Source: Kitasatospora paranensis
GTDB lineage: Bacteria; Actinomycetota; Actinomycetes; Streptomycetales; Streptomycetaceae
Assembly (NCBI RefSeq): GCF_039544005.1
Contig: NZ_BAABKV010000001.1
Location: forward strand, 2,852,001 to 2,916,000
Length of the DNA: 64,000 nt
Reading direction: 5' to 3'
The position numbers and the translations under genes were made by a program. Shown one piece after another: positions 1-10,401 of the stretch (position 1 is the first letter of the stretch; every line of letters begins with the position of its first letter). The notes beneath the pieces are model-generated. The model saw nothing but the letters and a program-made list of their open reading frames with translations, did not search any database and was not told the origin of the DNA.

Positions 1-387
1 GCCGCCCTCGCCCACGAGGACGGTCATCTGCGCGGCCGGCACCACTTGGCGGCCTGCGCCGCCGACACCTTGCGCCGCTGCTTCGCCCCGCTGCCGCTCG
101 GCCGGCTCGCCGGCCCCGAGGTGCGCGCCCTGCTGGAGATGGCGGCCGACGACCGGGCCCTGCGCAGCCACCCCGTGACCGCCCTGGCCGGCGCGATGGC
201 CGTGGTCGCCGCGGGCCCGGCCCCGGACTCCGCCCTCGCCGCGGGCCACCACGCGACGGCCCGGATCCGGCGCCTGGCCGCGGCCGGCCCCCGGCCGCCG
301 CGGACGGCCCGGCTGCTCGGCGGCGGCGCCGCGGCCGCGCTCACCGCCCTGCCGTTCCTGCTCGCCTGCCTCCCGCACCTGGCCTGA
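1..387 (+). CDS. M56 family (BlaR1-type) metallopeptidase, C-terminal fragment
   Basis: The reading frame is open from base 1, so only the last 128 codons are present. It begins with AALAHEDGHLRGRHH, which contains the zinc-metallopeptidase signature HExxH (HEDGH) in the setting typical of integral-membrane M56 peptidases of streptomycetes. A long Ala-rich region and a final hydrophobic segment (LTALPFLLACLP) follow, consistent with a last transmembrane helix. Family members usually follow a BlaI-type repressor gene, which would lie outside the window. The substrate is unknown. The fragment matches the family's C-terminal third in length and arrangement. Confidence 0.85.
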   Translation, partial: AALAHEDGHLRGRHHLAACAADTLRRCFAPLPLGRLAGPEVRALLEMAADDRALRSHPVTALAGAMAVVAAGPAPDSALAAGHHATARIRRLAAAGPRPPRTARLLGGGAAAALTALPFLLACLPHLA

Positions 388-426
388 CCGCCGGCCGGCC
401 GGGCCGGGCGGGCACGCGGCGGGCGG

Positions 427-989
427 TCAGGACAGCCCGGCGCCCTCCTGCATCGCCGCCTGCTCGATCTCCCGGATCTCCCGGCGGTGGACGGTGTCCT
501 GCCGACGGGTCACCACGGCCGCCGCGGCGACGGCGCCGGCCCCGAAGACCAGCAGGTCCAGCCACGGCCGCTCCAGCACATGGCCCAGGGCGGCGTCGAG
601 CGAGTACCGGCCGGCGCCCGAGATGCCGAGCGCCAGCCCGCAGGTGCCGAGCAGCGCCGGGTACTCGAAGCCGCCGCCCACCGCGAAGAACCCGGCCGGG
701 GAGTGCACGGCGATCGCACCCGCCATCGTGCCGGCCACGATCGAGCCCGCCGCCGGGGTGGCCAGGCCCAGGACCAGCATCGCGCCGCCCCCGCCTCGCC
801 CAGCCCCGAGGCGATCGCACTGGGCCGACCGGGCTCGAAGCCCATGTGTTCCATGGCCTGCGCGGTGCCCTCCAGGCCGCCACCGCCGAACCACCCGAAC
901 AGCTTCTGCGCCCCGTGCGCGAAGAGCACACCGCCGACGGCGGCGCGCAGGACGAACAGGCCGAGGTCCTTGCGGTGCAGACTGGTCAT
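427..989 (-). CDS. DoxX family membrane protein (frameshifted in this sequence)
   Basis: The protein starts MTSLHRKDLGLFVLRA and has the DoxX hallmark GxLFAHGAQKLFGWFGG, followed by hydrophobic segments rich in small residues (AGTMAGAIAVHSPAGFF, YPALLGTCGLALGISG). About 187 residues are expected, with four transmembrane helices. The N-terminal and C-terminal parts lie in different frames. Adding one C to the C5 run at 788-792 joins GLGEAG to GGAMLVLGLATP, so a one-base sequencing deletion is likely. DoxX proteins are inner-membrane proteins, some linked to redox or thiosulfate metabolism. The role here is unknown. Confidence 0.85.
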
Positions 990-1091
990 GACGATCCCCT
1001 GGGTCGGTGGCGGCACGTCCCCTCCATCCCAGCCCACCCGCCGCGGCCCATCGACCCGGGACCGCCATCCGGGCGAACGCGAAGGAGGGCC

Positions 1092-1403
1092 ATGCCGACG
1101 AGCGAGCGACCGCGGTACGACCTCGACGGATCCGCCGTCACCGACGAGCCGTCGTTCTGGGCCGAGCTGGGCAGCGCCGTCCGCGCACCCGACGGCTACT
1201 ACGGCAGCAACCTGGACGCGCTCGCCGACTGTCTGCGCGGCGGGTTCGGGCCCGAACCCCCGTTCACCCTGGTCTGGCACGCCTCGGCGCTCGCCGCCGA
1301 GCGACTGGACCGCCGGATCCTGATCGACGGCCGCGAGGGCAGCTACTTCGAGGCGGTGCTGGAGGTGCTCCACCGGGGCGGGGTGGCCGTGCGGCTGCGC
1401 TGA
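1092..1403 (+). CDS. Barstar-like protein
   Basis: This 103-residue acidic protein has the barstar (ribonuclease inhibitor) core: an N-terminal strand, then the helix signature YYGSNLDALADCLRGGF, a WHAS strand/turn and a C-terminal helix and strand. The family binds and blocks barnase-type RNases. No barnase gene lies next to it, so it may be an orphan immunity protein or serve another function. The start is well supported by a strong ribosome site (GAAGGAGGG) seven to ten bases upstream. The promoter region is shared with the divergent doxX gene. Confidence 0.85.
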   Translation: MPTSERPRYDLDGSAVTDEPSFWAELGSAVRAPDGYYGSNLDALADCLRGGFGPEPPFTLVWHASALAAERLDRRILIDGREGSYFEAVLEVLHRGGVAVRLR

Positions 1404-1527
1404 TCGGGCCCGGTAACGTGCCTGACGCACCGTTACGCACCCGATACGGGCCGGCCAGAACCGGCCCGCCGACTGCCTGCGTGATCACGTGCGACCCCTC
1501 TTCACGACGCGAACCGCAGGAGTACCC

Positions 1528-2202
1528 ATGAAGCAGCGCCCGGCCACCGCGGTCCGAGCGGCGGCGGCCGTCACGGCCGCCCTGACGCTCACCCTCGGGG
1601 CCGTCGGCTGCAGCAGCAGCGGCACGGCGGCCGCGGGCGCCCCGGCCGCCTCGCCCACGGTGGCCGGGGCCGCGGCCCCGGGCGCGGGCACCGCGTCGGC
1701 CTCCGCCGCCGGTCGCTCGGACTCCGCCGCGACGGCCGGGGCGTCCGCCACGGCGACCGGCCCCGACCGCTGCCACGCCTCGGAGCTGAAGGCCGACGTC
1801 CAGCTCCAGGGCACGCCCGGCTCGGCCATGGTGATGCTCACCAACAAGGGCGACCGCACCTGCACGGTCAAGGGCTACCTCGGGTACGGCGGGTTGCTGG
1901 CCGACAACAGCCGGGTGGATGTCGCCACCGCCCGGGTGCCCAGGCCCGGCGCCCCGGTCACCGTCACCCTCAAGCCGGGCACCACGGCCTTCTCCGGGCT
2001 GAAGTGGACGCTCTGCGACAAGGCCGACGCCACCTGCCAGGTGCTGGCAGGCATCGTGGTGACCCCGCCGGACGAGACCACCCAGGTCACCGCCACGGTC
2101 TACGGCACGGACGCCAAGACCGTGCTGCAGCTGCCGGTCGCCAAGGCCGGCCTCACCGTGGGCACGCTCCAGCCCTCCTCGCAGGGCGTCGTGCTGGGCT
2201 GA
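1528..2202 (+). CDS. DUF4232 domain lipoprotein
   Basis: The 224-residue product starts with a signal peptide (MKQRPATAVRAAAAV) ending in the lipobox LGAVGC, so Cys28 should be lipidated and the protein anchored outside the membrane. A disordered Ala/Ser/Thr/Gly linker covers about residues 30-75. The rest is a DUF4232 beta-sandwich with a paired-cysteine pattern (RCHASEL, RTCTVKG, LCDKADATCQV). The ATG at 1528 follows GCAGGAG at good spacing; an in-frame upstream ATG would place extra residues before the signal peptide and is less likely. DUF4232 proteins are common exported actinobacterial proteins of unknown function. Confidence 0.88.
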   Translation: MKQRPATAVRAAAAVTAALTLTLGAVGCSSSGTAAAGAPAASPTVAGAAAPGAGTASASAAGRSDSAATAGASATATGPDRCHASELKADVQLQGTPGSAMVMLTNKGDRTCTVKGYLGYGGLLADNSRVDVATARVPRPGAPVTVTLKPGTTAFSGLKWTLCDKADATCQVLAGIVVTPPDETTQVTATVYGTDAKTVLQLPVAKAGLTVGTLQPSSQGVVLG

Positions 2203-2238
2203 GCCCGCGGCGGCGCCGCGCAGGGCCGGCCGGGAGGG

Positions 2239-3504
2239 TCAGAAGAACGTCCTCACCAGGTCGACCACGCGCGGCGCCGCGGCGTCGGCGTCGTCCAGCA
2301 CCGGGATCAGGTTCCACCGGTCGAAGGCCGTGCAGGGGTGCGAGACGCCCAGTCGGACGACGTCGCCGACCTCGACCTCGGCGCCGCGCAGGTAGCCGTG
2401 CTGGTCGTTCATCGCGCCGAGCTCCGCGCCGGCGAGCGACTTCCCGCCGCGGACGAGCTGCGGGGTCGGCAGGCCCAGGTCGAAGGGCAGGTCACGCTTG
2501 CCGGCGTCCAGCAGCGCCAGGCCCGGCTCGGGCACCGACAGCACCCGTGACCAGCCGTGCAGGGCCGCCCGCAGCGGCTCGCCGGCGCCCCGCCGGCCGA
2601 ACGGCGAGATGCCCCGGTAGAACCCGTCGTCGTGGGCCAGGTAGGCGCCAGCCCGGACGACCACCCGGGTGCGCCCGCCGGCCAGCGGCGCCAGCTCCTC
2701 CGCGACGGTGTCGAAGAACGCGCTGCCGCCCGCCGTCACCCACACCTCGTCGGCCCCGTCCAGCAGGCCCTCGCCGTCGAGCTGCCGGTACAGCTCGGCC
2801 AGACCGCGCAGGTAGCCGGCCACGGCGGCCACCGAGCCCGGCGAGGAGTCGGGGCCGACCGGCCCCTCGTAGCCGCTCACCCCGGACAGCCGCAGGCCGG
2901 GGGCCGCGTGCACCGCACGGGCCACCTCGACGGCCTCGGGCAGGGTGCGGCAGCCCGTCCGGCCCCCCGCCGCGCCGAGCTCCACGCACACGTCGACGGG
3001 GGCGGGCGCGCCGCGCAGCGCCTGCGACATGAGCTCCACCGTGCGCACCGAGTCGGCCCAGCAGGCGAAGCGGAAGGCCGGGTCGGCGGCCAGCTCGGCG
3101 GCCAGCCAGCGCAGCCCGGCCGGGTCCAGCAGCGTGTTGGCGAGGTGGATCCGGCCCAGCCCGAAGGCCCGGCCGACCCGGACCTGCGGCAGGTTGGCCA
3201 GGGTGATCGCGACGGCCCCGGCGTCCAGATGGCGCTGCCAGAGCGCCGGCGCCATGGAGGTCTTGCCGTGCGGGGCGAGGTCCACCCCGGCCTGCGCGCA
3301 CCAGGCCGCCATCGTGCGCAGGTTGTGCTCCAGCGCCCCGGCGTCCAGGGTCAGCAGCGGGGTGCCGAGGCCGTCCAGCACCGGCCCGCCGGCCAGGTAC
3401 TCGGCGACGGTGCTCCCCCAGGCCTCGGCCGGGACGGCCTTGAACCGGAAGTCCAGCCGCTCGTCCGCGAGTTCCGCCACCTTGGCCCGGTCGATGTCCG
3501 GCAT
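2239..3504 (-). CDS. PLP-dependent amino acid deaminase/aldolase (alanine racemase-like N-terminal domain)
   Basis: The 421-residue protein has the fold-type III PLP barrel of the D-threonine aldolase/D-serine dehydratase group. The PLP lysine is in DLAPHGKTSMAP (about residues 80-91). The C-terminal DSD1-like domain carries the metal-site HP-x-C pattern in LGVSHPCTAFDRW. Annotated relatives are called amino acid deaminase. The ATG at 3504 starts a protein of normal length; a longer open frame upstream is Pro/Arg-rich and not convincing. It is divergent from the tryptophan dioxygenase gene, with about 150 bases between. The exact substrate (D-Ser, D-Thr or another beta-hydroxy amino acid) cannot be read from sequence. 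Confidence 0.85.
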   Translation of the reverse strand: MPDIDRAKVAELADERLDFRFKAVPAEAWGSTVAEYLAGGPVLDGLGTPLLTLDAGALEHNLRTMAAWCAQAGVDLAPHGKTSMAPALWQRHLDAGAVAITLANLPQVRVGRAFGLGRIHLANTLLDPAGLRWLAAELAADPAFRFACWADSVRTVELMSQALRGAPAPVDVCVELGAAGGRTGCRTLPEAVEVARAVHAAPGLRLSGVSGYEGPVGPDSSPGSVAAVAGYLRGLAELYRQLDGEGLLDGADEVWVTAGGSAFFDTVAEELAPLAGGRTRVVVRAGAYLAHDDGFYRGISPFGRRGAGEPLRAALHGWSRVLSVPEPGLALLDAGKRDLPFDLGLPTPQLVRGGKSLAGAELGAMNDQHGYLRGAEVEVGDVVRLGVSHPCTAFDRWNLIPVLDDADAAAPRVVDLVRTFF

Positions 3505-3658
3505 CGCCTCAGCCCGCCCTTCCCGTCCGGCCCGCCACGGGGGCCGCTGTCGCTCGTACGGCAGCACCCTACGCCCGGTGGCGGGTGCGCTCGGCCTGCG
3601 GACCCGGCCCGGCTGGGAGAGCCTGGCATCCAGCGGGCGGCAGGTCGGAGGACGGGCG

Positions 3659-4516
3659 ATGGGCGAGCTGAGCGACACCGGCGAGGACGGGGCGGGCGGC
3701 GGGGAGGCGGCCGGCGTGCCGCGCCTGGACTTCGGGACGGCCGACCGGGGCACCCCGTACGCGCGCTACGCCCGGCTGGCCGAGCTGCACCGCCTGCAGC
3801 AGCCGCGGAGCACCGTCGAGGCGGAGTACGCGTTCCTGGTGACCACCCAGGTGATGGAGCTGCTGTTCGACCTGCTCCACCACGAATGGCGGCTCGCCCA
3901 GCGGGCGCTGCGCGCGGACGACCTGACGGCGGCGCTGGCCGCGCTCGGCCGCGGCGCGCACGTGCAGGACGTGCTGACCGGTTCCTGGGATCTGCTGGCG
4001 ACCCTGACCCCGGCCGAGTTCGGTGCCTTCCGGCCCGCCCTGGGCGAGGCGTCCGGCTTCCAGTCGGCGGCCTTCCTGCGGCTGGAGTTCCTGCTCGGCA
4101 ACAAGAACGGCGCGCTGCTGCGGATGTACCGGGACGAGCCCGCCGGACACGCCGAGCTGACCGCGGCGCTGCACGCCCCGAGCCTGTACGACGACGCGCT
4201 GGCGCTGCTCGACCGGCGCGGGGTGCCGGTGCCGCACGCGGCGTCCACCGGGCGGCACCGTGCGGACCCGGCCGTGGTGGCCGCCTGGCGGCAGGTCTAC
4301 ACCGAGCCCGCGCACCACGACCTCGCCCGGCTGGGCGAGGCGCTGCTGGACACCGCGGAGCGGGTCACCCGGTGGCGGCAGCGGCACTACTCGGCGGTCA
4401 AGCGGGCGATGGGCCGGCGGCCCGGCACCGGCGGCTCAAGCGGGCTCGACTGGCTGCGGCGCTCCGCCGAGCAGGACGTCTTCCCCGAGCTGTGGGCGGT
4501 GCGCGACGAGCTCTGA
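3659..4516 (+). CDS. kynA: Tryptophan 2,3-dioxygenase family protein
   Basis: The 285-residue alpha-helical heme protein matches the tryptophan 2,3-dioxygenase family: GTPYARYARLAELH near the start, a helix with VTTQVMELLFDLLHHEW, and GFQSAAFLRLEFLLGNKN in the centre, the family's conserved SxQ/S-x-QFR-like stretch. The enzyme would open the indole ring of tryptophan to N-formylkynurenine, the first step of the kynurenine route. No kynB or kynU lies nearby, so it may work alone or supply kynurenine elsewhere. The ATG at 3659 has GGAGGA upstream. The symbol rests on family resemblance. Confidence 0.8.
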   Translation: MGELSDTGEDGAGGGEAAGVPRLDFGTADRGTPYARYARLAELHRLQQPRSTVEAEYAFLVTTQVMELLFDLLHHEWRLAQRALRADDLTAALAALGRGAHVQDVLTGSWDLLATLTPAEFGAFRPALGEASGFQSAAFLRLEFLLGNKNGALLRMYRDEPAGHAELTAALHAPSLYDDALALLDRRGVPVPHAASTGRHRADPAVVAAWRQVYTEPAHHDLARLGEALLDTAERVTRWRQRHYSAVKRAMGRRPGTGGSSGLDWLRRSAEQDVFPELWAVRDEL

Positions 4517-4527
4517 CGGCGCGCCGG

Positions 4528-7500
4528 TCAGCGCGGGTCGGCCGGGGTGAGGAAGGCGTTCGCCAGCACGTCCCAGGAGAGCGGCCGGCCCGGCGGGATC
4601 CGGGTCTCGTGGGCGACCTGCACGATCCGCACCGCGAGCCGGTGCACCACCAGCTCGTACTGGGAGCGGTGCCGGGCCGTCCGGGCCAGCGACAGCAGCC
4701 CCTCGCGCTGGTAGTCCGGGCCGAAGCTGCGGTGGTTGAAGCGCAGCCGGCCCGCCGCGGGAGGCAGCTCGGCCACCGGCACCGGCAGCCAGACCACCGG
4801 CACGATGCCGCTGGCCCGCTGCTCGGAGCCGTCACCGGCGCGCGGCGCCCGCCGGGCGAAGCCGTACCACTCCTTGCCGCAGCGCTCGGAGCCGAAGTAG
4901 CGCGGCGAGTACAGCGGGACGAAGACCCGGCAGGTGGCCAGTGCCTCGGTGATCTGCCAGCGGGACCAGCTGTCCAACTCGGGGCTGCGGTCCAGGAATC
5001 CGGGCGGGACGGCCGAGGGCAGGTCGGTGAGCTGCAGCACCTCCTCGCAGAGGTCCTGGTAGAGCCGGTCCACCGCCCGGTCGCCGGGCCCGTCCGGGTG
5101 GCTGAGGAAGAAGTAGGGTCTGGGGGCCTCCGGGCCGGACGGCTCGCGGCGGGCCGCCCCCGAATGCGTCGCGGGCCTCGATTCGACCGTGCCGTGGTGC
5201 AGTTGGGCGTTCCGTGCGAGGACCATCGGGCGGCCGTCGCTGGGCGGCCAGATCCGGGTGACCGGCGGCGCGGGCGGGGTGTTCTGCATCGCCAGCTCCA
5301 GGAGTTGGTGGACGGTCAGCCGCTCGGTGCCCTCCGGGTCGCCGGTGCGGATCGCGGTGGCCAGCCGGCCCGCCACCGAACGGTCCACCGGGTGGCGGAG
5401 ATTGACCACCTGGTAGCTGCCGGGATCGACCGCCACCGGCCCGCCCGGCTCGGGCGGCACCCCGGTGCGCGCGCCGTCCAGGATCAGCAGCCGCCGCGCG
5501 GCCCGCCCGCCCGCGACCGTCTCCACCACGCCCTGCCAGTCCAGACCGGGGCGGTGCACCTGGCCCCAGCGGCCCGCGCCGACCGCCACCCCGAGCTCCT
5601 CGCCCGCCCCCAGCGGACCGCCGACGTGCACCACCAGGGTGTCCTCCGCCTCCTGCACGGCCCGCTGCAGCGCCCGCCGGAAACCGTCCGGGTCGTCCTC
5701 GCCGAGCCAGATGTGCCGCCGGTCCAGCCCCACCAGGGCCGGATCCACCAGGGCCTCCGCGAGCGCGGCGAGATCGCGCAGCGCGGTGTACTCCTGCTCC
5801 TCCAGCACCTCGCCCGGGGCACCGCGGGAGGTGGTCAGCAGCAGCACCGCCCGGGAGCGGTCCGGGTCTGGCAGCGCGGTGGCCTCCGGCGGCCCGGGGG
5901 GCGCCTCGACGGCGTCCGCGGCCGGATCCGCGAGCGGCTCGCCGGCGCCGTCCTCCACCCCGTCGTCCAGGCCGTGCTCGGGGACCGCCACCGTGAACAC
6001 CGGCGCTCCGGCCACCCCGAGCAGCCGGGCCGCCTCCGGGCTCACCAGCGCGAACGGCCGGGGCTCCAGCAGCGTCACGGCGCCGCCGCGGGTGGTCTCC
6101 ACCCACGCCGGGAAGGTGCCCGCGCCGGCCCGGCCCGGGTCGCCGATCCGGCCGCCCACCCGGATCAGCAGGTCCAGCGCGTGGTGCGCGGTCGACCGCG
6201 GCAGGGTGTGCAGCAGCAGCTCCCGCACCCCGGGGCGGAACGCGAAGTAGCCGGGGCGGCCCGGCCGTTCCCGCAGCAGGCCGCTGACCACGATCTCCGC
6301 GAGGTGCTGCGGCTGCGGCCGGGCCAGCCCGGCCTGCTGGAGCAGCCGCATCACCGGCAGTGCGGGCGTGGTCAGCGCGGTCATCCCGGCCAGCGTGAAC
6401 GCCTCCCGCGAGGCCGTCGAGCGGAACCGCACCACCAGCTCCTCCGCGGACAGCTCCTCCGGGTCGGGCCCGGCCTCCGCGTACCGCGGCGGGCCGCCCG
6501 CGGCCGTGCCCAGCAGCAGCGCCGAACCGACCACCTGGCCACCGGTCGGACTGCCCACCAGCCGCGCCCAGTTGGCCAGCCACTCGGCGCCCGGCTCCAG
6601 CACCGGGACGACCGGCCCCGTCCGCCCCGGCGGCAGGTCCACGAACGGGGTGAACCCGTACGCGGCGTCCGGCGCGCCGGCCTCGGTGCTGGTGAACACG
6701 CCGGGCACCGCCGCGACCGGGGTCAGCGGCCAGAGCCGCTCCGGCAGCGGGTGGACGACCGCCACCGGCAGCCGGCGGGCCAGCGCGGCCAGTGTGCGGT
6801 GCCAGCGGTCCCCCGCCCGCCCGGCCCGCCACTGCGGGCCCATGCAGTCGCTGAGCACCAGGACGGCGGCCCGGGAGTCGGGGATCCCGCGGTGCGCGAG
6901 GCGGCCGTCCGCCCACAGCCGGCCCGCCGTCACCTGGCGGAAGGCGCCGGTCTGCTGGAACAGCGTCCGCAGTTCGCGGGCGAGCGGACGCCACAGCGCC
7001 ATCGTCGGACCGCAGTCGAACACCAGGTGCAGGTCGAGCCAGCGTTCGCTGCTGGGCCGCAGCACCGGGAGCCAGTGCACCGGGCCCGGCCCGCGCAGCG
7101 CCTCGGCCAGCCGGTCCGCGGTGGCCTGCTCGTCCAGCAGCCGGTGGCGGGTGTCCGGGACGAGGCGTTTGAGCGGGCGCAGGGCGCGCTGCAGCGGCAG
7201 CGGGCGGGCCAGCATCGGCGCGTCGGGGGTGGCGGCGGGCGCCGCCGGGGCCAGCCGGCCGGCCGGACCGGCGGCGGACAGGTGCAGGGCAGTCCGGGGC
7301 CGGACACCGTCGAGCCCACCGTCCGGCTCCGCCCGGTGGTGGTGCCGGGCGGGCCCGGGCGGCCCGGGCGGCGGGCGCAGCGGCCGGGACTCGGGCGGGC
7401 CGGCGGTGTCCGGGCCGGCGCCGCCCTCGGTGGAGCGGGCGGCCAGCCAGAGCAGCTCCGCGAGTTCGACCGGGGTCCGCTCGGCGAGGCCGAGGTCGGC

Positions 7501-7545
7501 CAGCAGGGCGGTGAGCCGGTCGAGGGCGGCGGGCTCAGAAGACAT
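4528..7545 (-). CDS. vWA-like/SAV_2336-type protein with pseudo-caspase and C-terminal FxsC-like TIR domain
   Basis: The 1005-residue protein is the last gene of the conflict-type operon. Residues about 165-330 form a vWA-like (SAV_2336 N-terminal related) module with a degenerate MIDAS (DCGPT at 177-181) and a second Asp in LVLSDC (233). Residues about 380-480 look like winged helices. Residues about 563-700 align in plan with actinobacterial caspase-like domains, but the usual His motif (YYAGHG) is VHVGGPL and the Cys motif (LDCCYSG) is LDGARTG, so both catalytic residues are lost. Residues about 808-980 are a TIR domain of the FxsC kind ([23 protein letters not shown] with a possible catalytic Glu at 892). 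The start overlaps the end of moxR by 11 bases, which implies translational coupling. Confidence 0.85.
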   Translation of the reverse strand: MSSEPAALDRLTALLADLGLAERTPVELAELLWLAARSTEGGAGPDTAGPPESRPLRPPPGPPGPARHHHRAEPDGGLDGVRPRTALHLSAAGPAGRLAPAAPAATPDAPMLARPLPLQRALRPLKRLVPDTRHRLLDEQATADRLAEALRGPGPVHWLPVLRPSSERWLDLHLVFDCGPTMALWRPLARELRTLFQQTGAFRQVTAGRLWADGRLAHRGIPDSRAAVLVLSDCMGPQWRAGRAGDRWHRTLAALARRLPVAVVHPLPERLWPLTPVAAVPGVFTSTEAGAPDAAYGFTPFVDLPPGRTGPVVPVLEPGAEWLANWARLVGSPTGGQVVGSALLLGTAAGGPPRYAEAGPDPEELSAEELVVRFRSTASREAFTLAGMTALTTPALPVMRLLQQAGLARPQPQHLAEIVVSGLLRERPGRPGYFAFRPGVRELLLHTLPRSTAHHALDLLIRVGGRIGDPGRAGAGTFPAWVETTRGGAVTLLEPRPFALVSPEAARLLGVAGAPVFTVAVPEHGLDDGVEDGAGEPLADPAADAVEAPPGPPEATALPDPDRSRAVLLLTTSRGAPGEVLEEQEYTALRDLAALAEALVDPALVGLDRRHIWLGEDDPDGFRRALQRAVQEAEDTLVVHVGGPLGAGEELGVAVGAGRWGQVHRPGLDWQGVVETVAGGRAARRLLILDGARTGVPPEPGGPVAVDPGSYQVVNLRHPVDRSVAGRLATAIRTGDPEGTERLTVHQLLELAMQNTPPAPPVTRIWPPSDGRPMVLARNAQLHHGTVESRPATHSGAARREPSGPEAPRPYFFLSHPDGPGDRAVDRLYQDLCEEVLQLTDLPSAVPPGFLDRSPELDSWSRWQITEALATCRVFVPLYSPRYFGSERCGKEWYGFARRAPRAGDGSEQRASGIVPVVWLPVPVAELPPAAGRLRFNHRSFGPDYQREGLLSLARTARHRSQYELVVHRLAVRIVQVAHETRIPPGRPLSWDVLANAFLTPADPR

Positions 7546-8541
7546 CGTCGTCCTGGCCCCGGCTGAGGTAGGGCATGACCTGGGCGGCGAGCTGGGCGCG
7601 GTCGGCGGCGTCGCCGAGCTCGGGGCGGGAGGTGAGGTAGACGGCGTTGAGCAGCTGGTCGGTGGCGAGTTCGCCCTCCTCCCGGCGGGCGAGGAAGACC
7701 TCCAGGATCTCGCTGACCAGCCGGCGGTCGGACTCGGGCAGGTGGGAGTGGACGATGGACTCCAGCTCGGCGCCCTCGGGGCGGCGCAGCTCCAGCACCA
7801 CGCAGCGGCGCAGGAACGCGGCCGGGAACTCCCGTTCGGCGTTGGAGGTGAGCACGGTGAACGGGAAGGCACGGCAGCGCACCCGGCCGCCGTGCACCGG
7901 GGCGCGGGTGGCGCCGTCGGCGGTGAGCACGTGCGCCTCGCGCTGCTGGGGGTGGCCCGGACGAGTTCGTCGATCTCGTACTGGCCCTCCTCCAGGATGT
8001 GCAGGAGGTCGTTGGGCAGGTCCAGGTCGCCCTTGTCGATCTCGTCGATGAGCAGCGCCCGGGGGCGTTCGTACGGCAGCAGCGCGGTGCCCAGCGGGCC
8101 GAGCCGCAGGTGCTCGTCGAGGGAGGCGTCCGGGGTCTCGGGGCCGGAGCGGTTGGCGGCGTACAGCCGGGACAGCGGGTCGTACTGGTAGAGGCCGTCG
8201 CGCAGGGTGGTGCGGCTGGTGATGTTCCAGCGCAGCACCGGCCCCAGGCCGAGCTCGTGGGCGACCGCGTACGGCAGGCTGGACTTGCCGCCGCCGGGTG
8301 GGCCGGTGACCAGCAGCGGCCGCCTCAGGTAGAGGGCCGCGTTGACCAGTTCGACGGTTTCGGGGGTCGGCCGGAAGGTGGCGGCGCGGTGCCGGGCCGG
8401 ATCGGGCAGCGGGTCGGCGGGGCCGTCCGGACGGGCCAGCGGCGGGCCGCCGTCGAAGTCGCGCCAGGGCGGCGGGACGGGCAGTGCGGCGATGCCGTCG
8501 TGCGGCTCGGTGACGCCCCGGTAGATGCGCTTCAGCGGCAT
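7535..8541 (-). CDS. MoxR-type AAA+ ATPase (frameshifted in this sequence)
   Basis: The restored product is about 335 residues. Walker A is GPPGGGKSS (residues 80-88), Walker B is LLIDEIDK (163-170), and sensor-like [18 protein letters not shown] follows in the C-terminal half. This matches MoxR ATPases that pair with vWA and VMAP proteins. The two halves lie in different frames. One extra base in the G5 run at 7948-7952 restores [19 protein letters not shown]. It sits between the VMAP protease gene and the vWA-TIR gene and overlaps the latter. Its likely role is ATP-driven remodelling or gating of the partner proteins on an invasion or stress signal. Confidence 0.88.
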
Positions 8542-8572
8542 GCTCTCGTGCTCCTGCTCACTCGTCGGCTGC

Positions 8573-10390
8573 TCACTCGTCGGGGGCCGCCGGGTACGGC
8601 GGTGGACTGGTCGGTACGACGCGGTAGGGGCGGTACGGTCCGGGCAGCACCGACGGGTCCTCCCAGAGCAGCACCAGGCCCGCCGCCCAGTGCCCGGCCG
8701 GATCCGGCGCCTCCTCCGCCTCGTGCCGCAACTCCCTCACCCGACGCGGCAGATCGGCGGCCGCGACATCGGCGAGCTCCTCGGCCAGTCTGGCAAGGAA
8801 TCGGTCGCTGCGGCAGATGGGATCACGCCCGTGGTCGCTGCCGCACGGGTGCTGCGCCCAGAGCACGGCGGGTGCGCCGGCGCGCAGCGCCGCGGCGAGC
8901 AACGGCTCGTACGGGGCGCCCCGGGGCGGGCCGGGCAGGGCCGGCAGCTCCGTCCGCTCGGGCGGCCGCAGCCGGTGGTAGAGCCGCTTGTCGTCGGGGA
9001 GTTCGGTGCAGCCCAGCAGGTACAGCCGGGTGCCGGGCCGGCTGCGCAGCTGCTCCCACTTCAGTTCGAGGTGGCGGCGGGCCGCGGGGTCGGCGCGGCG
9101 GTGGGCGTCGACGACGACGACCGCGTGGTCGGCGCCGAGCGGGCCGTAGTCGGTGCGCCTGCGGGTCCAGGTGTGCACGGGCTGGGTGAGCCAGCGCCGC
9201 GGCAGCGAGAAGATGACGAGTTCCGCACCGTCCGGCTCCAGCCGGCCGAGCTCGTGGTCGATCCGGTCGCGGACGGCGGTGGCGAGCCGCGGCCGGGGGA
9301 CGGTGCGGGTCTCGGCCGCGCCGATCCGGCCGTCCCGGACGGCGGAGACAGCGACGTGGAACATCGCCGGTCCGGCCCCGCTCGGGGTGATCTCCACCAG
9401 GATCGGGCGCCAGCGCTCGCGGCGCCGCACCCCGCCGGGCGGGCGATCGCCGTGCCGCTCCAGCCACGCCAGCAGGCCGCGGCGGCACTCGCCGTCCGGA
9501 GCGGCCTCGGCGACCTGCCGGGCGAATGCCAGCACGGGGTGCGGACCGCGCGGCGGCCGGGGCACCTCGCAGAGCAGGTACCAGGCGGCGTCCCAGAGGG
9601 TGGCGGGGCGGATCGGCGGATCGGGGGCGCCGAGCGGTCCGACGGCGGCCCGGTAGAGCCCGAGCGGGTCCGCGGGCGGCGGGTCGGCGTCGAGCAGCAG
9701 CCGCAGCTCCCGGACGGCGTCGGCGCCCAGCGCGGCGCCGGGCAGCCGGTCGGCGAGCTGCGGGACGTAGCGCGCGGCCTCGGCGAGCGGCAGCATCTGC
9801 CCGAGCCGGACGGCGGGCCTGCCCCGCTCCTCGGGGCCGCGCGGCACGCCGAGGGTGTCGAGCGCGGCGGTGACCAGGCCGACCACCTCGCCGGTGCCCG
9901 CGATCACCACCGGGCCGCCGCTGAACCCCGGGGAGAGCGGCATGCCGGTGCCCTCGTGCTCCAGTTGCATCAGTTCGCCGGCGATCCGGAAGCCACCCCG
10001 GGTGAGCCGGATCTCGCTGCCCAGCCCGGCGTCGTGGCCGGCCGGGAAGCCGTACGCGACGAGGGCGGGCGCGGGCGGCCGGGCCCACTGGTGCAGGGCG
10101 GCGAAGGGCGCGGGGGCGGCCGTCCGGTCGGGGAGCGGCCGCTCCAGTTCGAGCAGGGCGACGTCCCCGGCGCCGCCGGGCAGCCGGGGCCAGGGGCCGC
10201 GCAGCACCACCCGCGCGGCGAGCGGGTCGAGGCCGGGGTGGGAGACCAGCTGCACCCGGGCGGTGTCGGCGCCGTGCACGACGTGGGCGCAGGTGAGCAC
10301 CTCGCGGTCGGAGACGAGCACGCCGGCGCCGGTCAGCGGACCGGCCGGGCCGGCGGCGGCGATCCGTACCAGCCAGCGGACGTCGGGCAT
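8573..10390 (-). CDS. Trypsin-like serine protease VMAP protein
   Basis: The 605-residue protein begins with a trypsin-like domain whose triad is visible: His36 in LTCAHVVHG, Asp76 in GDVALLELE and Ser157 in SPGFSGGP. There is no signal peptide, so it acts in the cytoplasm. The remaining 400 residues ([24 protein letters not shown], and a C-terminal helical and strand region) match the VMAP middle and C-terminal regions of vWA-MoxR-associated proteins. It follows the Trypco1 gene by about 12 bases. A GTG six bases upstream (10396) is an alternative start. No clear ribosome site is seen, which suggests coupling. In these systems the VMAP protein is thought to be an adaptor or switch, here armed with a protease. 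Confidence 0.87.
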   Translation of the reverse strand: MPDVRWLVRIAAAGPAGPLTGAGVLVSDREVLTCAHVVHGADTARVQLVSHPGLDPLAARVVLRGPWPRLPGGAGDVALLELERPLPDRTAAPAPFAALHQWARPPAPALVAYGFPAGHDAGLGSEIRLTRGGFRIAGELMQLEHEGTGMPLSPGFSGGPVVIAGTGEVVGLVTAALDTLGVPRGPEERGRPAVRLGQMLPLAEAARYVPQLADRLPGAALGADAVRELRLLLDADPPPADPLGLYRAAVGPLGAPDPPIRPATLWDAAWYLLCEVPRPPRGPHPVLAFARQVAEAAPDGECRRGLLAWLERHGDRPPGGVRRRERWRPILVEITPSGAGPAMFHVAVSAVRDGRIGAAETRTVPRPRLATAVRDRIDHELGRLEPDGAELVIFSLPRRWLTQPVHTWTRRRTDYGPLGADHAVVVVDAHRRADPAARRHLELKWEQLRSRPGTRLYLLGCTELPDDKRLYHRLRPPERTELPALPGPPRGAPYEPLLAAALRAGAPAVLWAQHPCGSDHGRDPICRSDRFLARLAEELADVAAADLPRRVRELRHEAEEAPDPAGHWAAGLVLLWEDPSVLPGPYRPYRVVPTSPPPYPAAPDE

Positions 10391-10401
10391 CGGCACGCCG
10401 G

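Noticed and set aside
2557..7566. A plus-strand open frame of more than 1600 codons antisense to the deaminase and conflict operon
   Set aside because: Long antisense frames are expected in such G+C-rich DNA. The translation is Arg/Gly/Pro/Ala-rich with no domain, and it overlaps clear genes.
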